DNA from: Bacillota bacterium
GTDB taxonomy: Bacteria > Bacillota > Clostridia > Lachnospirales > Cellulosilyticaceae
DNA: 14,039 bases
NCBI GenBank assembly: GCA_023412455.1
Contig: JAEYNQ010000043.1
Coordinates: forward strand, 1 to 14,039
Direction of reading: 5' to 3'
Positions 1 through 6,515 of the stretch are shown here, piece by piece. Under the pieces are notes generated by a model. It was not told the DNA's origin and ran no database searches. It worked only from the letters and a program-made list of their open reading frames with translations. The translations under genes were made by a program, and so were the position numbers. Within the stretch, counting starts at the first letter, position 1. Every line of letters begins with the position of its first letter.

Positions 1-78
1 CAGGAAAGGCAAGGAGCGAGCTTTATCATCTTGATACAAAACAATCATAAAGAGGATGCCTTAAGGTGTAGCATCTAA
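1..78 (+). CDS. possible 3' end of a gene entering from the left (partial)
   Basis: Frame 1 is open from the window edge to a TAA at 76-78 and encodes about 25 residues. It includes a GASFIILI stretch that loosely resembles the last strand of histidine-kinase-type ATPase domains (G-x-G-A-S-F-x-I). That resemblance is weak inference from a very short segment. The frame could also be open by chance. No terminator follows it before the lipoprotein stub at 178. Confidence 0.22.
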   Translation, partial: QERQGASFIILIQNNHKEDALRCSI

Positions 79-177
79 AAAAGATAACAAGAAGTGTGAC
101 TTAATTACAGAAAAGCAAAGTTAGCAGATCTAAAATGGAGAGGCAAGGGAATATAAAGAGTAAGGGGTAAGAAAATA

Positions 178-303
178 ATGGAAATTTTAAAGATAATAGG
201 ACTTAGTACATTGGTGTTAGTAGGATGTAATCATGCAGAGTCTAATACCATACAGCAGATATCAAGTCAGCAGGCTAAGGAGTTAATAGAGGTAAATTTA
301 TAA
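178..303 (+). pseudogene. lipoprotein stub, possibly the start of a rhodanese-like lipoprotein
   Basis: A 41-codon frame starts at ATG 178 behind an AAGGGGT ribosome binding site and ends at TAA 301-303. It has a short signal peptide with a lipobox ending LVLVGC (Cys at residue 17). After a short linker comes ISSQQAKELIE, which resembles the beginning of a rhodanese-homology domain (I-S-x-x-x-A-x-x-L-I). The protein then stops, far short of the roughly 100 residues such a domain needs. Start signal, lipobox and downstream terminator all look intact, so this is best read as a gene that lost its middle. A genuine tiny lipoprotein cannot be excluded. The rhodanese assignment is inference from about 11 residues. 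Confidence 0.45.
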
Positions 304-309
304 CAGTAA

Positions 310-347
310 GGACAAAGTGTGGGAAAAGCATACTTTGTCCTTTTTTT
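310..347 (+). terminator. Rho-independent terminator after the lipoprotein stub
   Basis: GGACAAAGTGTG (310-321) pairs with CATACTTTGTCC (329-340) over 12 bp with one G-U pair. The loop has 7 bases and seven T follow (341-347). It sits 6 bases after the stub's stop codon, so it is the original terminator of that transcription unit. Confidence 0.85.
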
Positions 348-416
348 ATAGTATCCCCAAATTATAGAGTTGACTATTTAGAAGAAATAGAATGGCTATT
401 GTGTAGGGGAATGATA

Positions 417-444
417 TTGTGAAAATAAAAAATAGTTCTATATT
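417..444 (+). promoter_or_regulatory. candidate promoter for the short-chain dehydrogenase
   Basis: TTGTGA (417-422) and TATATT (439-444) are separated by 16 bases, giving a leader of about 90 bases before the ATG at 538. The match to sigma-A consensus is moderate, and AT-rich DNA gives such matches by chance. Confidence 0.35.
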
Positions 445-537
445 GTCATAAATCTTGGGGAAATATCCATACTAAGAACAGGCAATTTAAAATCAACAAT
501 AGATAGTTATAAATCACTCCAGATGAGGTAAAGGACG

Positions 538-1335
538 ATGAAACTAGAAAATAAAGTGGCAGTAGTAACAGCTTCAACAAGAGGCATTGGGCTAGCATGT
601 GTAAAAGCTTTTGGTAGAGAAGGTGCGATTGTTTATATGGGAGCTAGAAATGTAGAACGAGGGCAGGAAATTGCAGACGAATTGAATCAAGAAGGCTATA
701 GGGTAAAAGTCGTTTATAATGATGCGACAGTTAAAGAAAGCTATTCGGAAATGATAGAAGAAGTGGTGAAGAATGAAGGAAGACTGGAGGTATTAGTTAA
801 TAATTTTGGTACATCTAATCCTAAAGTAGATTTAGATATTAAATCCACAGCTTATGAGGAGTTTATAAATACAGTAGACCTTAATTTATCAAGTGTATTT
901 TTAGCTTCTCAAGCAGCCATTCCACATATGATAGCCAATGGTGGAGGTAGCATTATTAATATCTCATCTATTGGAGGGATCTGTCCGGACATTGCTCAAA
1001 TTGGCTATGGCACAAGTAAGGCAGCTATTAACTACTTAACAAAGCTTATTGCGACACAATGTGCTAGAAATAACATTCGCTGTAATGCAGTGCTTCCAGG
1101 AATGACGGCAACAGAAGCAGTAAATAATCATTTGACAGAAGAGTTTAGAGAGTTTTTCTTGAAACATACACCCATCAAGCGAATGGGTACACCAGAAGAA
1201 ATTGCGGGTACAGTTTTATACTTTGCAAGTGATGATTCAGCCTATACAACAGGTCAAATTATAGATGTATCAGGTGGCTTTGGTATGCCAACGCCTATAT
1301 ACGGGGATATGATTGCTCTTAAAAATAAAAGATAA
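538..1335 (+). CDS. short-chain dehydrogenase/reductase, 7-alpha-hydroxysteroid dehydrogenase-like
   Basis: This 265-residue cytosolic NAD(P)-dependent oxidoreductase has a complete classical SDR layout. The cofactor motif is TASTRGIG (residues 11-18), NNFG lies at 88-91, a structural Asn at 116, and the catalytic Ser144, Tyr157 and Lys161 sit in the usual S-x12-Y-x3-K spacing. Arg15 and Arg37 sit where NADP(H)-preferring members carry basic residues. The TASTRGIG variant (Ala replacing the first Gly), the AIPHM segment, the NIRCNAVLPG segment and the C-terminal ASDDS-x-Y-x-TG block all recall clostridial 7-alpha-hydroxysteroid dehydrogenases, which oxidise the 7-hydroxyl of bile acids. Substrate is inferred from resemblance; a 3-oxoacyl-ACP reductase-like or sugar-alcohol role remains possible. 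The ATG lies just after an aggtaaagga ribosome-binding region. No partner gene adjoins it, so it appears monocistronic. Confidence 0.88.
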   Translation: MKLENKVAVVTASTRGIGLACVKAFGREGAIVYMGARNVERGQEIADELNQEGYRVKVVYNDATVKESYSEMIEEVVKNEGRLEVLVNNFGTSNPKVDLDIKSTAYEEFINTVDLNLSSVFLASQAAIPHMIANGGGSIINISSIGGICPDIAQIGYGTSKAAINYLTKLIATQCARNNIRCNAVLPGMTATEAVNNHLTEEFREFFLKHTPIKRMGTPEEIAGTVLYFASDDSAYTTGQIIDVSGGFGMPTPIYGDMIALKNKR

Positions 1336-1350
1336 GATCTTATACTTCAT

Positions 1351-1392
1351 AATAAAAGGAGCTGTGGCACTTAGAAAGGAGTGCTCAGCTCC
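1351..1392 (-). terminator. terminator of the thioredoxin-like gene
   Basis: GGAGCTG (1358-1364) pairs with CAGCTCC (1386-1392), and GCACT (1367-1371) pairs with AGTGC (1380-1384) above a small internal loop. On the minus strand the stem is followed by TTTTATTATG, so it mainly serves the minus-strand gene ending at 1417. The plus-strand SDR gene converges on it, but the downstream plus-strand sequence is not T-rich. Confidence 0.7.
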
Positions 1393-1416
1393 GAGATTAT
1401 AAATTCAAGTAAAGCT

Positions 1417-1767
1417 TTATTTTAACATATCTAACAGTTGGTTTTCTGGAAGTGAAGAGTCACAACGGACAGCGATCTCTCCATTCTTACTAACAATAAA
1501 TCCTGGGACAGTTACAATATTATATGTTTCTCTAAAGGAGTCTATTCCAGTATCTGATGGATTATCACTCTCTACATAATAAATAGATGAGTTTATTTGA
1601 TGAGCTAATCCACTTAACTTTTTAGCAAATTTACGACAAAAAGGACATGTTCTGCGGCCCATATAAACAATGGTCAGAGCATCACTAGATAATAATTGAT
1701 TTGCCTCTGTAGAAAGAACTTTTTTAAATAGCTTTATATCTTCATCATACGTATTATTTTCCAACAT
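1417..1767 (-). CDS. thioredoxin-fold protein with CPFC motif (PedC/BrcD-like)
   Basis: This 116-residue protein has a redox motif C41-P-F-C44 within YMGRRTCPFCRKF and the cis-proline loop TVPGF (Pro88), the two hallmarks of the thioredoxin fold. No signal peptide or membrane segment is visible. The short length and the (Y/F)-x-G-R-x-T-C-P-x-C-R-K-F pattern match the bacteriocin transport accessory family (PedC/BrcD). That family name is historical, and many members sit alone with no bacteriocin genes, as here. The likely role is intracellular thiol-disulfide exchange, partner unknown. The ATG (1765-1767) has an ideal AGGAGG six bases upstream, a TTGATA/TATACT promoter lies at 1792-1820, and a terminator follows, so it is a complete single-gene unit. 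Confidence 0.8.
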   Translation of the reverse strand: MLENNTYDEDIKLFKKVLSTEANQLLSSDALTIVYMGRRTCPFCRKFAKKLSGLAHQINSSIYYVESDNPSDTGIDSFRETYNIVTVPGFIVSKNGEIAVRCDSSLPENQLLDMLK

Positions 1768-1791
1768 TGTATTCCTCCTAGTTTTTAAGAT

Positions 1792-1820
1792 AGTATATCA
1801 CAATTTAGTAGTCATATCAA
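1792..1820 (-). promoter_or_regulatory. sigma-A promoter of the thioredoxin-like gene
   Basis: On the minus strand TTGATA (1815-1820) and TATACT (1792-1797) are separated by exactly 17 bases, about 25 bases upstream of the start codon. The fit to the housekeeping consensus is good. Confidence 0.65.
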
Positions 1821-2016
1821 AATCTAGAGGAGATGGTACAGGCTCTATTTAAGTCAAGCCTAGTTATAGCAATACAAAAAATATACAAGAATATTTAAAA
1901 TATATTAACAGCAAAAATAAGAGATAATATAATGCTATTAATAATAGTAGAAATATATGATTACTATGAAATAATAAATTTTATAGAAGTATAATAAAGG
2001 TAAAGAGGTCAGGCCA

Positions 2017-2296
2017 ATGGCAAAAAAAATAAATTTAGATAGCACAGAAGTGCAGAGTAGGGAACAAAGGTTAGGAACCATCATAGCTTGGGATGGGACT
2101 GGGTCAGAGCTTCATGAACAATCAGCTTGGTTCTACATGTGAGAGAGATACAGCCAGGGAGCTTAAAGGGTATATTGTAGAGAGAGCATTTCCCGTTTCC
2201 TATGAAGTAGTTATTAACAGAACCTATGTTGGATATACGGGGGCCTTAACTTTACTAGAAAAAATATTCACGACTTCCATTAGCAAGAGTGCCTAA
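2017..2296 (+). pseudogene. nitrogenase component 1-like protein, both ends only (internal deletion)
   Basis: The start at ATG 2017 (AGAGGT upstream) opens a 41-codon frame containing REQRLGTIIAWDG, which resembles the N-terminus of nitrogenase component 1-type oxidoreductases (NifD/NifK superfamily, Pfam PF00148). It stops at TGA 2140-2142. The +1 frame then continues from about 2140 to TAA 2294-2296 with CERDTARELKGY, AFPV, and NRTYVGYTGALTLLEKI. This resembles the family's C-terminal part (S-x-x-E-R-x-x-A-x-x-L, (S/A)FPV, NR-x-Y-x-GY-x-G-x-L-x-L-x-E). Family members have 400 or more residues; about 350 central residues, including the metal-cluster cysteines, are missing. The ends are joined out of frame near 2120-2145. 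Family assignment is from remembered motif patterns; the deletion is inferred. It cannot make a functional enzyme. Confidence 0.68.
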
Positions 2297-2378
2297 CGGC
2301 TGAGAAAAAGTTACAAAAGAGAAAAGTTATATTAAAGCAAATAATAGGTTCAAACACCTATTTAACCACCCATTTGGG

Positions 2379-2425
2379 AAGAGGCTTAATCTTATTAGAG
2401 ATGAAAGCCTCTTTGTTGTGTTAAA
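2379..2425 (+). terminator. likely terminator after the nitrogenase-like remnant
   Basis: AAGAGGCTT (2379-2387) pairs perfectly with AAGCCTCTT (2405-2413) around a 17-base loop, followed by a moderately T-rich TGTTGTGTT. The long loop and interrupted T tract make it a weaker candidate. Its position about 80 bases after the remnant's stop codon fits a former 3' end. Confidence 0.45.
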
Positions 2426-2808
2426 AAGCAGGATATGAGAGAGATTAAACGAAGGTAAAGAGTAACCTAGGTTTTTGTGATGTATCTAAATAGCAGAAAG
2501 AATGCTATAATAAAGTAAGTTATTGCTAGTATAATGGATGTTAAACTTTCGTAAATTTGATACCAAATAGTAAATCAATTATGAATAACAGTAGCGAGAT
2601 TGAAACCACATCACTAAGGGAAGAGACAGTAACAGGTAGCGAATTCAGGAAATCATGGATAAGGAGCAAAGAAGTATGGCCTATCCTATGGACAAACCAA
2701 AACCACTTTCACTAGTAGAAGTAAGAGATTAAAAAATAAAATCAACTCCCAAAGAAAGGGCATAAAAACTATACTAAATAGCTATAAGTTTTATGTGACG
2801 GAAAAATA
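2426..2808. other. gene-poor stretch with no confident gene
   Basis: I see no convincing gene here. It contains a 10-bp palindrome AACCTAGGTT near 2464-2475 and two TATAAT sequences (2506-2511, 2530-2535) without good -35 partners. A short frame from ATG 2655 to TAA 2730-2732 (about 25 codons, containing MAYPMDKPKPLSL, with a second ATG at 2676 behind AAGGAG) might be a gene tail or a chance frame. The leader of the next gene probably lies here. Confidence 0.4.
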
Positions 2809-3390
2809 ATGTACTGTGTAATCGGTGAAAAAATACTTCGTTGTGAAGTAAAGAAAAAAGAAGAACTGTCTTCGCTTTGTAAAGTGGGTTCATCACCAAA
2901 GGAACAAAGCATTGCGAATAACCGTTTATTTAACACCGAGCAGGAAGCTGTTCAGTTTATTAAGAAGAGAAAAATGAATAAGGTAAATGAAAACAAACAA
3001 GTAGCTCATGCAGTAGAAGCTTGTAAAGCCCTTTATGAAAAGCTTTATAAAGAAACAGGTATTGAAGTAAGGACCATTGATAGACAATGGACGGTAAGTT
3101 CGGCAGAAAAACATATTGAGAAGTTAAAAAGGACATTACTGGATAAACCAGAGACTCATGATAAGAATGTAAGTAAAAGCTTTGGCATGGCACCAAAGCC
3201 TAAAAAAGATAAAAAGAAATTGCCTCAAAAAAGTAGTCCAAAGAATAATGACTCAAGAGATACCACTCAATCTAATCACTCAGAAAAAAGTAGTCCAGAA
3301 AAAAGGTATTCAAACAAAAAAAACACTGGAAAGAATACATCTAGAACTACATCAAGAACTAGTAAAAATTTGAGAAGCAAAATAAAATAA
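2809..3390 (+). CDS. hypothetical protein with lysine-rich disordered tail
   Basis: This 193-residue protein belongs to no family I recognise. Residues 1-112 look folded: short strands at the start, then two mainly helical segments (about 42-84 and 97-111). From about 113 on it is low-complexity and very basic, with repeated KSSPK/EKSSPEK motifs and an SRTTSRTSKN stretch. Such a tail suggests binding to nucleic acid or another polyanion, but that is inference. It has no signal peptide or membrane segment. Three cysteines fall in the first 24 residues (3, 12, 24). The ribosome binding site is weak (GACGGA), and the frame is closed upstream by a stop at 2785-2787, so the start is not well supported. 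A good terminator follows the stop codon. Confidence 0.6.
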   Translation: MYCVIGEKILRCEVKKKEELSSLCKVGSSPKEQSIANNRLFNTEQEAVQFIKKRKMNKVNENKQVAHAVEACKALYEKLYKETGIEVRTIDRQWTVSSAEKHIEKLKRTLLDKPETHDKNVSKSFGMAPKPKKDKKKLPQKSSPKNNDSRDTTQSNHSEKSSPEKRYSNKKNTGKNTSRTTSRTSKNLRSKIK

Positions 3391-3404
3391 ATAGCCAGAA
3401 AATT

Positions 3405-3450
3405 AATCCTAGGACATAATAAATCATCATGTACTAGGATTTTAGTTTTA
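3405..3450 (+). terminator. terminator of the lysine-rich protein gene
   Basis: AATCCTAGGACAT (3405-3417) pairs with ATGTACTAGGATT (3429-3441) over 13 positions with one mismatch. The loop has 11 bases and TTTTAGTTTTA follows. On the minus strand the stem is followed by AATTTTC, so it may also stop minus-strand transcripts from the operon at 3633-5874. Confidence 0.75.
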
Positions 3451-3457
3451 ATATATT

Positions 3458-3655
3458 TTATGGTACGATACGAATTTGGGGTTATCCTTCAAGAAGACAA
3501 TTGTATAATTGGATAGCTAAAGACAATACATCACCTTTATATACTTTGTGAGGGTACTCTATAATTTGAGAAAAGGGAAATAAGATACTAGGGTCTAAAT
3601 AACTAGGCCATTTAGTTTTTAAGGTGAAGTTATTAAGACCTAAATAGGGGAAGCA
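3458..3655 (-). pseudogene. unidentified gene remnant on the minus strand
   Basis: On the minus strand a frame overlapping the end of the membrane-protein gene stays open for more than 50 codons to TAA 3482-3484. Its composition is protein-like, for example WPSYLDPSILFPFSQIIEYP and VYKGDVLSLAIQLYNCLLEG. Directly after the stop the same frame continues PQIRIVP to a second stop at 3458-3460, as if one codon had mutated to TAA. There is no start codon or ribosome binding site, so this would be the 3' part of a lost gene. I recognise no family. The evidence is an open frame in AT-rich DNA and its composition, so it could be chance. Confidence 0.35.
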
Positions 3656-4742
3656 AAATATTGATGATAATAATTAATAGAAGACCAATCATCAATCCTT
3701 TTCCTAGTGGAGTAGCCATATTAATCGTCCAGCCGATGCCATATCTTTTCTCTACAAAGGTAGAAGGGTCATCAGGATTGTAATAAAAGCTTCCCCAAAT
3801 CCAGTGATTATCTGCATTTTCAGGTGAGTAGCTTGCATAGCTTGGTGTGTCTTTGCGATATCTAAACCAAGCAATACACATATAAATGGTAGCACCTAGT
3901 GGCAAAAGAAGACTACAGATGAGGGCAGCAGGCTGCATAGGAGTAGCGTGAACCATAGAAAAGGTAGTGAAGATAAATAGGGCCTCTATAGAGAAGAGCA
4001 TGACGTAAAAGCTGTAGCCTATCTTTTTAAGATAACTCAAGAAGATTTTTTTGCTCAGCTCATAGTTTGCTTGATCCAATCGCCCTCTGGTGGTAAATAT
4101 TTGATCCGAAATATAACAAAGCATACTGACTAAAGCAACTTGAAGCAAGCCATATATGCTTACAGTCACAGGGGTTTTGAGTTGCCAACCATCTGCCTGG
4201 CCTAAGAAGTTCCAATGAGTAGGAATCCTACTAGGTAAGCTATTATAGGAGAGTAGCATATAGAGAGTAGTTGCTAGAGCAAGGATAATTGGCAGTATAT
4301 AGAGGTATCTGAAATGTCTCCTCAGTTTGTTTTTAGCTTTCATTAAATCTGTATCAACCACCGTCTTAGCTACTTCATCGGAGGAAGCATTAAGATGCTG
4401 GGCAAAGGATTTGATGTGGTTATAAGCTTTGACAAAGCACGCAAAGCAAATAGCAACTAGGAGAATCATGGATGCGATGACAATAAAAGTAAGAGATTTT
4501 TCGCTGGTACAACTATATATGAGCCCCATGGTAAGTAGAGTAATAACAATAAAGGACACTGTACACTCATATAAATAGGTTCTTGTAATCTTTCTGATCT
4601 CTGGGGCTTTTTTATATTTCTCCTCTAGACGAACACCAAAGAAGACTCCACGTGGTGATAAATAAGGAGAAAAAGTAATGGCTAGAAAAATAATCAAGTT
4701 AGAAAACAGGATGGTGCTAATTAAATTAATGGAATGATTCAT
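3633..4742 (-). CDS. DUF1648/DUF5808-type multi-pass membrane protein
   Basis: This 369-residue integral membrane protein has about eight hydrophobic segments, near residues 7-27, 62-78, 85-106, 147-165, 193-213, 243-262, 272-292 and 349-366. Between segments 4 and 5 lies LPSRIPTHWNFLGQADGW (169-186), the signature of DUF1648 (SdpI-like immunity/regulator superfamily). Residues 313-341 contain the W-x-W-G-x-FYYNPDDP...GIGWTINMA pattern of DUF5808. Members are usually encoded next to small GntR regulators, as here. The start ATG overlaps the GntR stop as ATGA, with AGGGGG eight bases upstream, so the two are translationally coupled. Function is unknown; by analogy to SdpI it may sense or protect against a membrane-active compound, which is inference. 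No terminator directly follows; the bidirectional-looking one at 3405-3450 may serve. Confidence 0.82.
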   Translation of the reverse strand: MNHSINLISTILFSNLIIFLAITFSPYLSPRGVFFGVRLEEKYKKAPEIRKITRTYLYECTVSFIVITLLTMGLIYSCTSEKSLTFIVIASMILLVAICFACFVKAYNHIKSFAQHLNASSDEVAKTVVDTDLMKAKNKLRRHFRYLYILPIILALATTLYMLLSYNSLPSRIPTHWNFLGQADGWQLKTPVTVSIYGLLQVALVSMLCYISDQIFTTRGRLDQANYELSKKIFLSYLKKIGYSFYVMLFSIEALFIFTTFSMVHATPMQPAALICSLLLPLGATIYMCIAWFRYRKDTPSYASYSPENADNHWIWGSFYYNPDDPSTFVEKRYGIGWTINMATPLGKGLMIGLLLIIIINILLPLFRS

Positions 4743-5125
4743 GATAAATCCCCCTTATATGTTAAAAAGTGTTGCTGACAAAGCTTATAAAATGCCTCTT
4801 CATCCATACCCATCAAATGAGCTTTCGCTGTTAAGACACCTAGGGCTTCATCTAAAGCTGCTAGATGGGTAGGGGAGGTTTTAATAGGTAGTGGATTGAC
4901 AATGGCTCCCTTTCGGCGATCTATAGTAATATAATTTTCATCCTTAAGTAGGTTATAAGTTTTATTGACAGTATGCAAATTGATACCGATCTCTTCTGCC
5001 AGTGCGCGTACAGAAGGAAGTGATTCATGGGTAGTAAGTTCACTTGTTGCCATGGCTTTAATAATGGCTTCATAGAGTTGTTCATAAATGGGTTTGTCGC
5101 TACTAAAATCTAATGCAATACGCAT
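4739..5125 (-). CDS. GntR-family transcriptional regulator, YtrA subfamily
   Basis: This DNA-binding repressor has 128 residues. KPIYEQLY leads into a winged helix (about residues 11-75) with the GntR core LPSVRALAEEIGIN and TVNKTYNLLKDENYI. A short helical tail of about 50 residues follows instead of a ligand-binding domain, the layout of the YtrA subfamily, which usually controls ABC exporters in its own operon. I choose the ATG at 5123-5125: an ATG three codons upstream (5132-5134) directly abuts the AGGAGGG, while 5125 is ten bases from it. The gene starts about 18 bases after the stop of the permease fragment and its own stop overlaps the next start, so it is the third gene of the operon. 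Its likely operator is the palindrome at 5915-5935. Confidence 0.9.
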   Translation of the reverse strand: MRIALDFSSDKPIYEQLYEAIIKAMATSELTTHESLPSVRALAEEIGINLHTVNKTYNLLKDENYITIDRRKGAIVNPLPIKTSPTHLAALDEALGVLTAKAHLMGMDEEAFYKLCQQHFLTYKGDLS

Positions 5126-5134
5126 AGAGGACAT

Positions 5135-5142
5135 CCCTCCTT
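5135..5142 (-). promoter_or_regulatory. ribosome binding site that decides the GntR start
   Basis: The minus strand reads AAGGAGGG here. It touches the first ATG (5132-5134) and lies ten bases from the second (5123-5125), so the second is the likelier start. Confidence 0.7.
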
Positions 5143-5143
5143 T

Positions 5144-5368
5144 TCAAATTTTAAGTTTAGTTAAAAGTATATCTCCTTTTTGTCTGATATAAGCATAAAG
5201 CAAAAGAGCTAAAAGGAAAAGACATAGAGTGGTATAAAGAGCTAATACGGACATCTCTATAAATAGGAATAATGCGCCCAGGTTTTGACCACTAATTGCT
5301 TCACCATATAAAGGGTGGTAACCAGTGTAATAAGAGAACAGGTTAGCATTAGCTCCTTTAAGGTATGA
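5144..5368 (-). pseudogene. C-terminal fragment of the ABC transporter permease
   Basis: In a frame different from the ATPase, the minus strand reads GANANLFSYYTGYHPLYGEA, then two hydrophobic stretches (GALFLFIEMSVLALYTTL and LCLFLLALLLYAYI), and ends RQKGDILLTKLKI at TGA 5144-5146. This looks like the last membrane helices and basic tail of an ABC exporter permease, the gene expected between the ATPase and the GntR gene. The rest of the permease, several hundred residues, is absent. The frame enters directly from the truncated ATPase sequence, so one deletion with an end near 5340-5370 explains both. There is no start codon or ribosome binding site. Permease identity is inferred from hydrophobicity and position. 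Confidence 0.65.
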
Positions 5369-5874
5369 GCTGCTTTAGAATCAAGACCAACAAAAGGTTC
5401 ATCTAAGATGAGGAGCTTAGGCTCATGCATAAAAGCAGAGATAAGAGCTAGCTTTTGCTTCATCCCATGAGAATAAGAGGTAATGAGTTCATTTAAGTGA
5501 GGTGTCAGCTCAAAAGCATCACTTAAGTCATGGATACGTACCTCACGGTCACCCTTTAAAATGCCAAATAGGTCAGAGATGAAATTCAGATACTGGATAC
5601 CCGTTAAGTGTTCATATAAATCAGGATTATCGGGAATATAAGCCAGCCGTTGTTTACACGCAAGAGGCTGCTTTTTAATGGAAAGGCCATCGATTGTAAT
5701 CTCTCCTTCCTCGAAGTCCAGTATGCCGGCAATAGCTTTAAGAGTGGTGGTTTTACCAGCACCATTATGTCCAATAGAACCAAAGATATCACCAGCAGAA
5801 ACCGTGAGATTAAGCTTGTCAACGGCTTTTTTGCCACCTTTATAAACTTTAGTAAGATTATTTATCTGCAACAT
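5257..5874 (-). pseudogene. ABC transporter ATP-binding protein, truncated after the D-loop
   Basis: This would be the cytosolic ATPase of an ABC exporter. Starting from the ATG at 5872-5874 (AGGAG eight bases upstream; an ATG ten codons further upstream lacks such a site) there are 205 residues. Walker A is GHNGAGKT (35-42), the signature region SYSHGMKQK (133-141), Walker B LLILDEP (154-160), then the D-loop GLDSKA. At about residue 174 homology stops and about 30 unrelated residues follow, which are permease coding sequence read in the wrong frame. The H-loop histidine and the C-terminal portion (roughly 50-100 residues in relatives) are missing. The protein should therefore not hydrolyse ATP productively. 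It is the first gene of the operon, behind a strong promoter, so the truncated product may still be made. Confidence 0.82.
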
Positions 5875-5914
5875 AAAATATACTCCTTTCAAAAACAATG
5901 CCACAAAAACTATC

Positions 5915-5935
5915 TGTTATATTATATATATAACA
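5915..5935. promoter_or_regulatory. 21-bp palindrome, candidate GntR operator
   Basis: TGTTATAT-TATAT-ATATAACA is an exact inverted repeat with 8-bp arms. It overlaps the -10 region of the operon promoter, and its TGT...ACA ends fit the general form of GntR-family operators. The operon encodes a YtrA-type GntR protein, so autorepression here is the simplest reading. Binding itself is inference. Confidence 0.5.
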
Positions 5936-5953
5936 AATAGAATAGTGTGTCAA
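5925..5953 (-). promoter_or_regulatory. sigma-A promoter of the ABC/GntR operon
   Basis: On the minus strand a perfect TTGACA (5948-5953) and TATATA (5925-5930) are separated by exactly 17 bases. It lies about 50 bases upstream of the ATPase start codon and is the strongest promoter match in the window. Confidence 0.7.
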
Positions 5954-6040
5954 CAGATAAAAACTTCCATAGTCTTACAGAACTAAAAAGGGCCCTTCTC
6001 ACTGATGGAGTATGATTTCTTTTGAGTAAACTTATAGTAA

Positions 6041-6328
6041 AATCGCTGGTTTGATTATAAGCCTTGTCCAGTTTCTGTAGAGAAAGATAAATTATTTATT
6101 GGAGGAGACGATGGGTTCCTTTATGGATATTATGTAGGAGATATCTTGCAGGAAATGTAATAGATAGTACATGGTAAGGTTACGGAATTTGAAAAGGTTT
6201 CAGACAGCTATATAGGAAAGGTTGCTCATGAAAAAGGAACAATAGGAATGGAAGCACCTCATGTGCTACACTTTCACTACTTTATGAACCAATACGTGCC
6301 CTATAGATACTTTTATTCTATTTCTTAA
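6041..6328 (+). pseudogene. decayed gene of unknown family with two internal stop codons
   Basis: One frame reads as continuous protein across this stretch except for adjacent stops TAA-TAG at 6158-6163. Before them it reads KPCPVSVEKDKLFIGGDDGF and LYGYYVGDILQEM. After them it reads HGKVTEFEKVSDSYIGKV and MEAPHVLHFHYFMNQY, ending at TAA 6326-6328. Both halves are in the same frame and protein-like, so it looks like one gene that lost its start and acquired nonsense codons. There is no start codon or ribosome binding site. I do not recognise the family. It is unrelated to the neighbouring ABC operon, which runs the other way. Confidence 0.5.
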
Positions 6329-6373
6329 ATGAATCTTAGCTTAACAATAATATTAAAAATATTTAAAATATTA

Positions 6374-6403
6374 TGTATTTTAAAAGCGATATATTGTTAT
6401 AAT
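6374..6403 (+). promoter_or_regulatory. weak candidate promoter for the WGR/propeller gene
   Basis: A perfect TATAAT lies at 6398-6403, about 110 bases before the start codon. The -35 region around 6374-6380 (tgtatt) is a poor match, so this may need an activator or may be chance. Confidence 0.3.
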
Positions 6404-6515
6404 TAGTGTTAATAGGACGGAATAAAGCTTCATAGAGCAGTAAGTAATAATCTGATAGTTACAAAGGTAAAAAAGTATATAAGTGAAAATATTGAACTTA
6501 TAGGGAGGATTTTAG

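Noticed and set aside
354..461. TCCCCAA (354-360) and TTGGGGA (455-461) as a possible long-range RNA stem or riboswitch in the SDR leader
   Set aside because: Only seven bases pair across about 95 bases, and no known riboswitch pattern is visible.
1832..1900. 22-codon plus-strand frame preceded by AGAGGAG
   Set aside because: The GAGGAG directly abuts the ATG, leaving no spacing, and the peptide has no recognisable features.
2655..2732. Short plus-strand frame containing MAYPMDKPKPLSL as a small gene
   Set aside because: It is only about 25 codons with no family match; kept only as a note under the gene-poor stretch.
2926..3196. Open minus-strand frames opposite the lysine-rich gene
   Set aside because: They lie wholly inside a better plus-strand gene, lack ribosome binding sites, and their Phe/Leu/Tyr-rich content is just the complement of Lys/Glu-rich codons.
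5604..5940. Open frames overlapping the ABC ATPase on both strands
   Set aside because: The Walker A region and the start lie in the ATPase frame, and the alternatives show no motifs.
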